Shown here: positions 30,772 through 41,210 of the stretch, one piece after another
Position numbering within the stretch: position 1 is the first letter of the stretch
Layout: each line of letters starts with the position of its first letter
Assembly: GCA_039704465.1 (NCBI GenBank)
Contig: JASFAU010000011.1
Location: forward strand, 744,001 to 808,000
From: Plasmodiophora brassicae
Taxonomy: Eukaryota; Endomyxa; Phytomyxea; Plasmodiophorida; Plasmodiophoridae
Reading direction: 5' to 3'
DNA length: 64,000 nucleotides
Made by a program: the position numbers and the translations under genes
Notes under the pieces: generated by a model
What the model was told of the DNA's origin: nothing
Seen by the model: the letters and a program-made list of their open reading frames with translations, nothing else
The model's database searches: none

Positions 30772-32106
30772 TTACCGACGGCACATGATGATGGGGACGG
30801 GCGGGCAGAACCCGTACCAGTTGCAGCCGGATTCAATGATGATGTTGTTGATGCCGCGAACGACGCGGAACCAGCCGTGCTCGCCCCTGAACGACAGGTG
30901 TTACAAACACAGCACAAAGTGAGCACATCACAGCGTCGAGCAGGGTACCAGTAGGTTCCCCATGAGTTGCGAACAATCTACAGACAGACGTTAAACGACC
31001 TGGCCGGGCTACGAGTACTGGCGAGCGCCTGCACAGCGTACCCAGTATTTCTGCTTGGTGATCGGGTCAACGCCCCAGCCAGACACCGCAATGATATGGT
31101 TCGGCTCGTTGAACTCCTCTATGGTGGCGCCGGAACGTCAGCGGACGCGCCGGGTCCGATTAGCTCAGAAGGCGCCCGACCTGATGCTACGAGAATGCCT
31201 CCCTTGTAGTCCTCAAGCGGGGTCGCGTCCACCTGGCACGGGATGGGGCCACGCGCGTAGATCTCAGCCATCTGCCCGATATGGCACAGTCAATCGACAC
31301 GCGTCGTTGTACGGCCGAAGCCAAGCCAACCATGCGATGCTCGCCGTCGACGGACCCGTACTCGTCGACAAACCACTGCGGGTACTCGTCTTTGTCGACA
31401 GGGAAGCAGACGTTTGGATCTGGGCTACAGTTGCGGCACTGGTTCATCGGCGTGCACTCGTCATCGATCGCCTTGTACTGCTGGCACGTCTCTTCGGGGA
31501 CGCCGTTCTCGTGCACGTATTCCTATGGCAGGGCCCGCCTCGTCAACCGTGCAATGCAGCGACAGCACCGTACGGGCGTACGTACGTATGCCCCTCCGGC
31601 ATCGCCACCGTCGCAGGACCCAGCGATATGCGTGCCACAGTTCAGGACCACTTGGACCGACAGGTTAACTACGAGGCACCGATCGACCATAAGACCAGGC
31701 CACAGCGGCACGGTCGGCACAGCACATCGTACTGTCTGGGAACCGGGCCTTGCGACGAATCTTGATCCGGTCAGCCAACGCCGACAGCGCACCGTGGGCC
31801 CAGCACGACCCCTGCGCGCGCAATGGTCAGAGATGATGCAACGGCGGGCATCGGGGCACGACCGGCCAGTCATACGCAGTACTGGGGGATGTGCTGGTTC
31901 AGGTCCTTGGTGACATAGTTGACCCCGCTGACGTTCCTCCAGTCCCACGTCTCCGGCAGGTCGCCCGGCGAGATGTACTCGTGCGGCAACGCCGACCGGA
32001 CGACGCTCGGCACGCGGCGCCCCGGCATCTGCCTCAGCTCCGACTTGTACGCCAACGCGACCGTCAACAGCAGCAGCACCAGCAGCACGCTCATGATCGC
32101 GTTCAT
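30772..32106 (-). CDS. CTSZ: Cathepsin Z/X-type cysteine peptidase, 298 aa
   Basis: A lysosomal papain-family carboxypeptidase. Eight exons close in frame: 31876-32106, 31733-31811, 31586-31668, 31331-31522, 31181-31271, 31042-31118, 30949-30977, 30772-30886. [20 protein letters not shown] is a signal peptide, followed by a very short propeptide. [18 protein letters not shown] and NQHIPQYC are diagnostic of cathepsin Z, including the HIP mini-loop that confers carboxypeptidase action. Active-site residues: Cys in GSCWAHG, His in [10 protein letters not shown], Asn in RNSWG. The C-terminus ([11 protein letters not shown]...) is typical. Divergent from the Dpy30-enolase gene. Confidence 0.95.
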
Positions 32107-32514
32107 CACCAACGTCGTCGTCGTCGACCCGATGCGAAGCGCACACTCGACCGTAACGCAGATGAGTGCGCGGGGCGCGCGCCCCCCGCCTCGTAACGTG
32201 GTGCGTGACCGGTGGTGCCAAGCGCGAAACGCCGCACTGGACGCCGCGCACCGTTACGCACTGCGCGGCGTGCACGAAGCCTCCGTCCGCATCATCGCGT
32301 GCTGCCCGCCGGACCTCGCCGTCGCACATGGGCGGAACGGAACGAGTGTGGCACCACACGCGCGCGCGCCCCTGGATCGAGGCCTGAACCAGATGTGGGG
32401 CGCAGATTGAGACGCGAGTCGGTCGGGGTACTGGTGGTACCTACATAAGGGTCGGCGTGCGCCCAGTGTCGTCATAGGACCGGTAGGACATATATAGCGG
32501 GACGGGCGGGCAAA
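32107..32514. promoter_or_regulatory. Divergent promoter region, cathepsin Z / enolase-like gene
   Basis: A 408-bp gap between two divergent starts. A TATATA element at about 32489 lies 25 bp before the enolase-like ATG. The cathepsin side is very GC-rich (CGCGCGC runs near 32167 and 32361). No other motif recognised. Confidence 0.45.
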
Positions 32515-34190
32515 ATGGCGTCCGCCACGGCGATCATGGCGTCGACGTCCGGCAGCAGCGGGCAGGGCGGCGGGTCGCCGTCCGCGACGGCCACGAGCGT
32601 CGCGTCGCAGTCGCCCAAGGCGCAGGAGGTCATGGAGTACCTGACGACGCACGAGCTGACGCAAAAGCTGAACGACATCGTGAACGCGTGCGTCCGGGCG
32701 CGCGCCGACGACCCGTTCGCGTTCATGGCGACGCAGATGCACCGCATCCAGCAGCCGGCCACCATCACCAGAGTGCGGGCCGTTCGCCTCCTGTCGTCCG
32801 TTCACGTGTCTGTGTATGGCAAGTGCTACCAACCGGATCAGGTGCCTGCCCCGTCGTCGTCCCGGTCGCGACACCCACTGATGCGTGCGTCCAGCTATGT
32901 GGAGCGGGAAGCGTCCCGCAGAGCGACCCGCCTGCCGCGACGACGACGTCAGCGGAAGAGATCAGCCAAGCGCTGACGGCGCTGCTGAAAGGGCAAGGCC
33001 TTGCGGACCTGGTCGCGTTGGACCAGCTGGTCAGCGACCTGTCTAAGGAATGGGCACCGGCGGTCATGCCGTCACTGTCGACAGCGCTGGCGATTTCGGT
33101 GTCCCAGGCGTCGCATCTGGAGCCGTATGCCCTGATCAGTTCGATCTGCTTTGGCCAGCAGAAGGTCAGCATTCCTTGGGTGTATGCATGTGTGTGTGTG
33201 CATGCCGCCTCTGACGCTGCCCGCTGACGGTTCAGAAAGACTCGGAGCTGGCGATACCGAGCCCACTGGTCGAGGTCGCCAGGCCGAGGGCCTCGAAGTA
33301 TCGTGCCATAGGGATCGTTGCCTTGCCGCCCGGGCAGCCTCTCCTGCCCCAGCTGCAACGTGCCCAAACAATCTGCAAAGTAGGTGACGGGCGGGCGTCG
33401 CCGGGCGAACACGACCCGTGGCGTGATTGTTCGTGCGCAGGCGCTGGAGAGTGTCGGGACCGTCGCCGCCAACGGGACTGTCACGATAGACGGCAAGAAA
33501 TTCGACGATGTCCTCAACGTGATCGAGAAGGCAATAACGTCGACCGGCGTCGTCCTCGGCGAACAGGTCCGGTCCGTTGCGCCCTGCCCTGCCTTGCCTG
33601 CGGAGCTGATTGCAGAATGCCGACAGGTTGGCATCTGGGTTGATGTCGGCGCAGACGCGTGCTTCGTCGCCGAGGCGAACGAATACGAAGTCGACGGGGG
33701 CGCATCCGTGTCTCGTGAGGAACTGTTCGCGCAGTACGAGAGCATGCTGGCGTCGCATCCAGCCGTATCCGCCCTCATCGACCCGTTCCATCGCGACGAC
33801 CGGGATGGTACCCTGCTGGGCGCGCCCCCCTGGCGGCTTCCAAATCGGCTGACCGGATTGCGAACAGGTTGGGCCCTGTTCGCGAACGCATCGGCGAGAC
33901 GATGTACGCCGATATCGTCGTCGTCCGACCCCATTCCCGGAGCGGCCGTCTCCGTTTCACTATCGTCCACCGTGTCGCAAGCAATCCAGGACGCGCGCAG
34001 CGCCCGGGAGGCGAACTGCGACGTCGTTATCAGCCGGCGCCCCGTGGAAGGCCCCGAGTCGATCATCGCCGACGTGGCCGTCGGCGTCGGCGCGAAGTTC
34101 GCCCGGTTCGGGCCCATCGCCCCCGCCGAGAACGCCTGCAAATACGACCGCCTCCTGCAGATCGAGTCCGCCCTCCAGGTCGCCAAGTAG
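32515..34190 (+). CDS. ENO4: Enolase-like protein with Dpy30-type N-terminus (ENO4-like), catalytically degenerate, 424 aa
   Basis: Exons 32515-32772, 32922-33164, 33236-33379, 33441-33566, 33627-33807, 33868-34190 close in frame. Residues about 35-75 (EYLTTHELTQKLNDIVNAC, ARADDPFAFMATQM) form a Dpy30/RIIa-like dimerisation motif. The enolase barrel follows: ELAIPSPLVEV, VGIWVDVGADACFV, ALIDPFHRDD, then VISRRPVEGPESIIADVAVG and CKYDRLLQIESAL. Compared with true enolase, the second metal ligand Glu in IEDPF is Ile, the catalytic His of SHRS is Arg, and the catalytic Lys of LLLKVNQ is not retained. It is therefore probably not a glycolytic enzyme. Animal ENO4 is a sperm-tail protein, suggesting an axonemal role. 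Confidence 0.85.
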
Positions 34191-34491
34191 CGTGACCAAT
34201 ACACGGTCGTCGTCGTCGCCCGCTTCACGAGGCGCGCCCCCGCCCCCGTGGCCGCTGCAAACAGGACCGGGCCGCTGAAAAAACGGACACGTCGTCCTCG
34301 TTGCTGCTCGTGTAACGCCGACGTATCATAGTGATGAGGACCGCTCCGTACGAGGTGTGCGCCCTGTCGGCGTGCGGGCTGCAGGCTGCAGTCGGCCCCC
34401 CGTCGTCAGAAGAAGGTGCGCGCGCCGCGCAGTCTTCACGACGCACTGTGCGTGCCCGTCATTCGGGGGAACGCGCGCGCGTCCGTGCTGG
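34191..34491. other. Short intergenic region
   Basis: GC-rich; contains no gene, repeat or RNA that I can support. A possible 5' UTR for the following gene. Confidence 0.4.
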
Positions 34492-35340
34492 ATGGGTGAT
34501 GACGATCCGGAGGCGTCCAGGCGCGAGGAGGAGTACCGGGCGCGTCTGCTGAACTCGATGGCGGCCAAGGCGGGGGCGTCGGCCGGGCCGCAGGCGGAGA
34601 AGCGGGGCGGTCGGGCGAAACGGGGTGGCGCTGGCGCTGGTGCGGCGCCCGACATCCACGTGAAGACGTTCGCGGAGATCATGCGCGCGAAGAAGGCGGC
34701 CGCCAGCGCGTCGGCGGGCGGCGCCGCCCCTGCTGCACAGCGGCGGCGCGGCGGCGGCGCTGCCGTCCAGGAACCGCGGAAGAAACGAGCGCCGCCGCAG
34801 CCGCGCCCCGACGCGAAATCCGCCCAGGCGCCATCGAGGCCACGTCCCCAGGGCCGAGCCACGACGAAATCTGCTGCCGCCACACCGAAACCATCAACGC
34901 TGCAAGTGCCCAAGTTTGCGGCGCCGGCGGCACCTGCACCACCGGACGAACCCCGGAAACAGATCGAGCGACCCGAGAACACACAACAACAACCTCAGCA
35001 GCAGCAGCAACCCCAGCAGCAACTCCAGCAGCAGCAGCAGCAGCGGCCACACGAACAACAACATCAACGGCGGGCGAAGCACTCGATTGAGAAGCAGGCG
35101 GGCGAGCGCCCAGGGAAACGTGTCCGCGCGGCGATCGTGGAGCCGCCCGTTGAGATGGACATCGACGTGAGCGCCGACGTGAAGTCGCTGGACGAGGAGA
35201 TCGACCTGGCGAACAAGGTCCTGCAGGCCGGCGTCGGCCTGGCCGGGCCGGGCGACGAGACCGACCTCGCCGACGCCGACTTCATCGACAGCATGAACGC
35301 GTACCTGTCCAGTCTGCGGGCCGCCCCAGCGGCAACTTAA
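34492..35340 (+). CDS. Disordered basic/poly-Gln protein with ZC3H11-like motif, 282 aa
   Basis: Single exon. DIHVKTFAEIMRAKKAA (about residues 50-66) resembles the IKTLEEIxxEK motif of ZC3H11A-type proteins, but there is no CCCH zinc finger. The middle is Ala/Pro/Lys-rich, then a poly-Gln tract (QQQPQQQQQPQQQLQQQQQQ) encoded by CAG/CAA repeats at 34981-35045. The C-terminus is acidic (EMDIDVSADVKSLDEEIDLANKVL), with a short helix ending in FIDSMNAYLSSL. The ATG at 34492 was chosen over an earlier in-frame start lying in a Cys/Arg-rich unlikely segment. A nuclear RNA-related function is a guess. Confidence 0.6.
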   Translation: MGDDDPEASRREEEYRARLLNSMAAKAGASAGPQAEKRGGRAKRGGAGAGAAPDIHVKTFAEIMRAKKAAASASAGGAAPAAQRRRGGGAAVQEPRKKRAPPQPRPDAKSAQAPSRPRPQGRATTKSAAATPKPSTLQVPKFAAPAAPAPPDEPRKQIERPENTQQQPQQQQQPQQQLQQQQQQRPHEQQHQRRAKHSIEKQAGERPGKRVRAAIVEPPVEMDIDVSADVKSLDEEIDLANKVLQAGVGLAGPGDETDLADADFIDSMNAYLSSLRAAPAAT

Positions 35341-35386
35341 TATACAGCGCTCCAAGATTCTCCTGATCGAGTACGACCAACTAACG

Positions 35387-36244
35387 ATGACGACGACGAC
35401 GAGGAGGAGGGTTGCGATGGCGGCCGGCGCTGCCGTTGTCGCGGGCGCCGCGGTCGGTGTCGTCTACCTGCTGTCGAAGGTGCTGCTCGTGCTGCTGGCG
35501 CACCTGGAAGAGCGACGGTTCTATGGGCTGGGCGACAGCACCGGCGGGATCGCCCTGGAGGTCGTCGGCTACTGCCTGTTCTACATCGTGTTCGCCGCCT
35601 GCTGCCTGCCGACGTCGCTGCTGGCGACCACGGGCGGGTTCATCTTCTGCTTCGAGCTCGGCGTCGCCGTCGGCATCCCGGTCGCCCTGCTGGCCACGTT
35701 CCTATCGCAGTACGTGTCGACGTTCCTGTCGTTCATGCTGGCGAGGCGCTTCCTGTCGTCGTACATCCAGGCGCGGGTCATCGCCCCGTCGCCAAAGTAC
35801 GTCGAGTTGCAACGCGCCATCGTCGACCAGGGCTTCCGGATCCTGGTCCTGCTGCGCATGTCGCCCGTCGTGCCGCAGAGCGTGCTCAGCTACGTAGCGG
35901 GTACGACGACCATGCCGGCCAAGGTGTTCCTGCTCGCCTCCGTCGGCCTGCTGCCCGAATGCGCCGTCTTCACGTTCGTCGGGTCGACGCTGGACTCGCT
36001 CAGCCAGATCTCGTCGGGCAGGCACAGCGCCTCGCCGATCGGCCAGGCGTTCATGTATGCCGGCACCGTCTGCCTGGTCGCGTCCGCCGCCTACATCGTC
36101 TTCCTGATTCGGAAACGCCTGCGCACGATCACCGATGCGCGCAACGACGCCGGCTCGTATCGCCGCGTCTCGGCCGCCTCTGTCGAGATATCGTACATAC
36201 CCACCATCGCCGGCGACGACGACGACGAATCCGCCGCTCGTTAA
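35387..36244 (+). CDS. TVP38/TMEM64 family (VTT/DedA-domain) membrane protein, 285 aa
   Basis: Single exon. The VTT domain, which in TMEM41B/VMP1/TMEM64 relatives acts in lipid scrambling at ER/Golgi membranes, is visible. It includes the reentrant loop region LPTSLLATTGGFIFCFELGVAVGIP, the conserved central FLSQYVSTFLSFMLARR segment, RILVLLRMSPVVPQSVLSYVAG (family signature F-L-R-x-SP-x-P) and a final membrane helix before a cytoplasmic basic/acidic tail. An N-terminal basic patch and a first transmembrane helix precede it. The short gap (46 bp) to the upstream gene is typical of this compact genome. Confidence 0.88.
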   Translation: MTTTTRRRVAMAAGAAVVAGAAVGVVYLLSKVLLVLLAHLEERRFYGLGDSTGGIALEVVGYCLFYIVFAACCLPTSLLATTGGFIFCFELGVAVGIPVALLATFLSQYVSTFLSFMLARRFLSSYIQARVIAPSPKYVELQRAIVDQGFRILVLLRMSPVVPQSVLSYVAGTTTMPAKVFLLASVGLLPECAVFTFVGSTLDSLSQISSGRHSASPIGQAFMYAGTVCLVASAAYIVFLIRKRLRTITDARNDAGSYRRVSAASVEISYIPTIAGDDDDESAAR

Positions 36245-36665
36245 TGCTTAGCGCTTAATGAATAACGTGTTGGTGTGTGGGAGTCCAGCCGCCGATGACG
36301 TCCTGGGCGGAACCGGGCGCCGCCACCGACGCATCGGTTCCTGTAGCAGTCCGCAGGTGCAGCCCCGCAGTCGGCGCTGGTGCCGTGCGCGCGTTTCACT
36401 GGCGGCGTACCCGCTACCGACTGCATCGTCGTTACCCGTACGCGCTGCCGACGCGCAGCAGCGGGACAGGGGGTGCCGGAGGGTTGATGGTTGGAGCAGC
36501 ATGCACGCATGGTGACTGTACAGGCAGTGTGGCGCTGTGGGTCGTTGGGGGCCGTCACAGGGCATTCCGCTGCTCTCCGCTCGGTATTGTCGTCCGTATC
36601 GGGGGTACGGGCCGACAACCGCGCTCCCGGAACGGTCCGCGATCGTCGCCAGTGCACCTGGGGAA
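36245..36665. other. Intergenic, nothing recognised
   Basis: Upstream region of the Myb-TPR gene. Several short open frames exist on both strands but none has a recognisable domain. No RNA gene or repeat seen. Confidence 0.4.
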
Positions 36666-38704
36666 ATGCACGGCAACGCGCTCCTGAAATCGGGCCAGTA
36701 CGCCGACGCCATGTTCGTCCCGTTCGGCCTGGACGGCGAGTCGCGGCAGGAACCCGAAGCGCCCGTTGTCGAAGGCAAACGCGCCCGATCGCAGCAGCAG
36801 GTCTGGAAGGCGCACGAGGTCGAGATCCTGCAACAGGGCGTGGCCCGGTACGGGCGCAACTGGAAAGCCATCCTCGACGATCGCGACTTCGCGCCGACCC
36901 TGGGTGGCCGGTCCGCCGGCAGTCTGAAGCTGAAGTGGTACAAGATGTCCAAGGAGCACGAGGAGAAGATGTCGGTGAACTCGCGCCTCTGGGGCATGCC
37001 GCCCGGCCAGCAGCAGCAGCAGCAGCAGCAGGCGTCGCTGTCGATGCTGGAAGGCGATCTGGGCGGGCCGTTCGGCGGCATGTTCATGGACGCCGGGTAC
37101 GGTGCACGGGTCGGCATGCCCGGCGAGATGGCCATGTTCGACGCGTTCCGCCCCGACGAGCTCCAGGCGCTCAAGGAGGGCACGGCACGGTACGGCCCGA
37201 ACTGGCCTGCGATCCTCACCGACCCGAACTACGCCGTCCCGCTCATGAACCGGTCGCCGGCGGCGCTCCAGTGCTGGTGGAACCAGCTCCAGGTACGTCG
37301 GTGTGCCGATGCGTCGTCCCCGTCGTCGTGACACGCCAGCAGCAAATGCCGAAGCCCAGCGCGCACGACAGCGGCAACCAGGACGAGTGCAGCAGCGAAG
37401 GCGGCGGCGAAGGCACACCCGAGGTACATGCGTCGTCGCCCCTGGTTGGACGCGCGCCCCCGCCTGACGAAGGCGCCACAGTCCGGGTTGCAGTCGATGC
37501 GATCGTGGGGGCGCCTGGAGACCGACGCGCTCGTCAAGGGGTTCGAAACGTACGGCACGGACTGGAAGGCGATCCTGCTGGACGCCCGGTACCGCCCGCA
37601 CCTGGCGCACCGCACGGCGCACAGCCTGAAGTCGAAATGGGCGCGCATGATGAAGAAACGCAAGGTGCGGTGCGCGCGCCGCCTGCCCACGCACACTCAC
37701 GCGCCCGCCCTTGCTGACCGTTGACCTGTCGGGCAGCGCGACGACGACGACGTCAGGCAGTACGGCGGCGGCATGCAGGCATCGTCGATGTCGCTGTACG
37801 CCGGGTCGACGATGCCGGGCCTGGGCGGCGGGCACCAGCACCCGTCTGCACTGGACGCGTGCTTCCCGACGGCGCCGATGCATGCGTTCGGCGGCGGCGC
37901 GATGCCGAGCGCGATCGACGACCGGTCGTGCCTGCAGCCGGCGCTGGACGCGACCGAGAACTACGACCGCAGCATCGACGAGTACACGAAGGAGATCGCG
38001 GCGAACCCGGCGAACGCGGTCCTGTACAACCACCGCGGCGTCGTCTACTACGCCAAGGGCATGGTCGACCCGGCGATCGACGACTTCTCCACGGCCATCG
38101 CCCTCGACTGCTCCTACGCCGACGCGTTCACCAACCGGGGCATGGCGTTCAACAGCAAGGGCGAGGTACGTTGTCGGCTGGCAGCGCGCCATGAATAGCA
38201 CGCTGAATGGCACAATGCGCGCAGTTCGACCTGGCGATCATGGACTGCACGACGACGATCGACATCAACCCGCAGTCGGCGTCGGCGGCGAACGCGTACC
38301 TGACGCGCGCCCTGACGTACTACAACAAAGGCATGCTGGACGAGTGCATTGCTGACTGCGACGCGACGCTGGCGCTGCGGCCGCGATGCGTGTCGGCGCT
38401 GGTGACCCGGGGGCTGACCGTCCTGGCCAAGGCCAAGGACGGCGGGCACCTGTCGTCCGGCGCCGCCGCCGCCCAGTACGAGAGCGCCCTGCGCGACTTC
38501 AAGAGCGCCGTGACGATCGACCCCAGCAATTCCCAGGCCAGGGTCTGGCACGACGAGGCCCTGGCCCTGCTCAGCGGGACGGACGCCGCCGCCGCCGCAG
38601 AGGCGTCACCCGACGTCGTCGTCGCCGCCTCCGGCAACGTCAGCGTCCCCGCGGACGAAGGCGCACCGTCGCCCGACCTGCTGGCGTCCCGGTTCATGCA
38701 TTGA
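36666..38704 (+). CDS. Triple Myb (telobox-like) and TPR fusion protein, 600 aa
   Basis: Five exons, all in phase 0: 36666-37292, 37340-37423, 37482-37664, 37737-38165, 38225-38704. Three Myb/SANT repeats, each with the long-loop signature typical of telomere-repeat-binding Mybs: YGRNWKAILDDRDFAP..GRSAGSLKLKWYKM, YGPNWPAILTDPNYAVPLMN, and YGTDWKAILLDARYRPHLAH with HSLKSKWARM. A poly-Gln run (Q8) separates repeats 1 and 2. From about residue 420 three to four TPR repeats follow (NAVLYNHRGVVYYAKGMVD, AFTNRGMAFNSKGEFD, AYLTRALTYYNKGMLDE). The VDLKDKWRN telobox core is not exact, so DNA specificity is unknown. Single-frame splice junctions support one protein rather than two genes. Confidence 0.83.
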
Positions 38705-38920
38705 GCGTGCGGCCGCCGCCCCACCCGACTAAAACGACCGTCATGATTATTATCGCCTCAAATGGTGGTGTTCGGGCGTTCCAAAACCCCGAAGCCGGGT
38801 GCAGGTCGGCAGTCGCGCAGTCCGCGAGTGCGCGGTACTATACGTCGATGCGACAGTGGCGCGCACACAGCTCTATACTATCAGGAACGGGCGCGATTAT
38901 ATGGATTGAGGTGGGAGGCA

Positions 38921-39977
38921 TCATGAGTGCTGCTCCTGAACGCCCGTGCCATAGCTGTGGTGTTCGTCGCCGGCGTCGACCGCATCCTGTTTCGACACGT
39001 ACTGCTGCGCCGCCGGTGCCGAGGGCAGGTGATGATGGTGCAGCTGCGGGTACTCGTGCGCCGCCGTGTTGTACGATGGTGACCCGCCGGCGGACGACGC
39101 GAACCCATGGGCGAACGTCGCATGCGGCGCGAACGGCGACAAGGTCGGCGTGGCAAGCGGCATGGGATACGAAGGGGGCTGCCCGAACGGCGACGGTGAC
39201 GTGACCGGCTGCTGCGACCAGGGATTCAGGTGCTGGTCGGGCATCAGCGGCGGCAGGTGCGACTGCTGGCCGGTGGTCGTCCAGATACGCGACGGCATGA
39301 ACGACGTCGTCTGCGACACGTAATGCGCCTGGGGCGAGAACAGCGGCGTGGCGTTCGATCCGCCCGGTGGCCCCATTTCCTGGACGGCCACTTCCGGCAG
39401 GTGGGCGGGCGCTTCCGGGATGTAGACCTGCAGCGGTTGACGAGGACCATTCCGTTTGGAGAGAAGCGACGATTCCGGGGGCGGCGGCGGACGATGATAG
39501 ATCGGACGTTGCGGTGGCGGCGGTGGCGGTTGCTGCTGTTGCTGCTGCGAGTTGTTCTGGTCGTCGTAGACGACGGCCCGGACGACGGCAGAGGTTCGCG
39601 CCCGTTTCCGTGTCGTCTCGCCGACCTTGAACGATGACGCCTTGCCGGGCATGAGTTGCTCGAGGTCGTCGTTGCGGATGGTGTCCTGCGGCCCCTCGAA
39701 CATGTAATATCGCTCGAGCGTGGCGTCGATGGGCTCCTCGCTCGAGTACTGATATAAATGATTGTCGTGGAACACGATAACGGCGACCTCGCAATCGCAG
39801 AGGACGGAGAGCTCGATGGCTTTCTGTTCGGTCGCGTTAGATCCGTACATCGTGTGGCGACGGCGGGCGCCGGCCGCGGGGGCGTACCTTCATCAGGCCG
39901 ACCTTGCGCTTGTTGAACGTGACGGCGCGGTTCTTCTGGTCATCGATGCGGTGGATGACGATCTTCTTCCTGCCCAT
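38921..39977 (-). CDS. MADS-box transcription factor, MEF2-type, 330 aa
   Basis: Exon 1 (39888-39977) encodes the MADS helix MGRKKIVIHRIDDQKNRAV and TFNKRKVGLMK; exon 2 (38921-39823) continues KAIELSVLCDCEVAVIVF and LYQYSSEEPIDATLERY, the beta-sheet and MEF2-like extension. The GRKKI start with K rather than a long N-terminal arm marks the MEF2 branch of MADS proteins. The remaining 220 residues are a Pro/Gln/His-rich activation-type region with a (Q)6(P)6 tract, containing no other domain. It is convergent with the Myb-TPR gene (216-bp gap) and divergent from the IQ protein. Confidence 0.92.
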
Positions 39978-40351
39978 GGTGGTGGCCGGCGCGCCCGCCC
40001 CGAACTGTGCTGCGCGCGTCGCGTACCCAACAGAAATAGTCAGTGAGCGACTGCAGCCCGTCGGACGCCCACGGACTCACGGCGCCGCATTTAGCACGAG
40101 GCTGCGCCCCGTCCACCCACATGCGACACCGTCACGCACTCGTCTATAAACGACAACTGGCGCCAGAGCACCGCCCCGCTAAGACGCTAAGTACTTAACG
40201 CGGGCGCGCACGTCGGGTGCGGCCCGGTGCCCGACGCACAGGCGCAGGGGCGCGTCGACGCGCATGTCGAAATGAACCAGAGCGGGGAGATACGGCAGCA
40301 GGGCGCCGAGATATCCCGCCCAGCGTACACGGGTCGATCCCCGCACATGCA
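39978..40351. promoter_or_regulatory. Divergent promoter region, MADS / IQ protein
   Basis: A TATAAA box at 40144-40149 probably serves the plus-strand gene. Nothing else is recognised in the 374-bp gap. Confidence 0.45.
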
Positions 40352-41203
40352 ATGCAGGGAACGTCGCCGGGCCCCGACCCGGCGGACAAGGCGCGTCGTC
40401 AGCGCCTTGCGGGTCTAACGGTGAGCACCGGCGGCGATGCGATCGGGCGACGCGCGCCGATCCCGCCGGCGAGCCTGGAGTATCGGCGCCCGCCTCGGCA
40501 GTCGCCGTTCGGGTTCCGCCCGGTCCCGGCGCTTCGCAAGCACTCCGGCAATGCACCGTCCGTCCCCGATTGGATGTTTCGCCGGCAGTCGTCGGCGCAG
40601 CCGGCGACGTCGCGATCGGACCAGAGCGACAAGCAGTTCCTGATGTCGATGCTGAAGACGGTCCAGAGCGAGCGTGTCGCCCTGGGCGAGCGCCTGGCAG
40701 TGGCACAGCGCGTGGGCGACGACCTTCGTGAGCAGCTCAGGGCGGTTGTCAGCGAGCGCGACCAGCTGCGCGCGATGCTCATCGCCAGGGACAACGACGT
40801 CGACGACGCCATTGCTCCTGGACGGTTACGCGACCTGCTGCTGGCCGTCGACCGGGTCGGCAACCGGCTCCAGTGCATGGCGCGGGTGAACCGTCAGCTG
40901 CGGAAGCAGATCGGCGAGATGAGCGGTGCCGGCGAGATGGAGCGTCGATGGCGGGCCGCCGCGACGATCCAGAAACGGTGGCGTGCCTGGGTCGCTGCCA
41001 TGAACGCCAGAGACGCGCTCTACGAACGCCTTGTCGACAGGGTCGACCAGCAGGGGCAACGCCCAGCCAAGGCGGACGACGCGTCGTCTCGGACGACGGT
41101 GATCGTCATCGTGGCAAGCGGGTTGCTGACGCTGGTCGCGTTGGCGGCGATCGTAGGCGGCTGGAACACGTCGCATTCCTCTAGGCATACAACAAGCCAG
41201 TGA
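40352..41203 (+). CDS. Tail-anchored coiled-coil protein with IQ motif, 283 aa
   Basis: Single exon. A basic, Pro-rich head is followed by a coiled coil (about residues 95-190; SERVALGERLAVAQRVGDDL, LREQLRAVVSERDQL), an IQ-like calmodulin-binding motif ATIQKRWRAWVAAM, and a C-terminal transmembrane anchor (VIVIVASGLLTLVALAAIVGG) leaving fewer than 15 residues beyond it. This predicts a tail-anchored membrane protein with a cytoplasmic coiled coil. Frames extending upstream of the chosen ATG lack ATG codons. No named family recognised. It ends 7 bp from the convergent secreted-protein gene. Confidence 0.6.
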   Translation: MQGTSPGPDPADKARRQRLAGLTVSTGGDAIGRRAPIPPASLEYRRPPRQSPFGFRPVPALRKHSGNAPSVPDWMFRRQSSAQPATSRSDQSDKQFLMSMLKTVQSERVALGERLAVAQRVGDDLREQLRAVVSERDQLRAMLIARDNDVDDAIAPGRLRDLLLAVDRVGNRLQCMARVNRQLRKQIGEMSGAGEMERRWRAAATIQKRWRAWVAAMNARDALYERLVDRVDQQGQRPAKADDASSRTTVIVIVASGLLTLVALAAIVGGWNTSHSSRHTTSQ

Positions 41204-41210
41204 GCTGGGT

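Noticed and set aside
34326..34982. Gly/Ala/Pro-rich frame antisense to the poly-Gln protein
   Set aside because: Shadow of a GC-rich coding exon; the plus strand has the biased but coherent composition.
36555..38213. 552-residue antisense frame across the Myb-TPR gene
   Set aside because: Crosses well-supported Myb and TPR exons and introns on the plus strand; Arg/Val/Leu-rich antisense composition, typical of GC-rich shadows.
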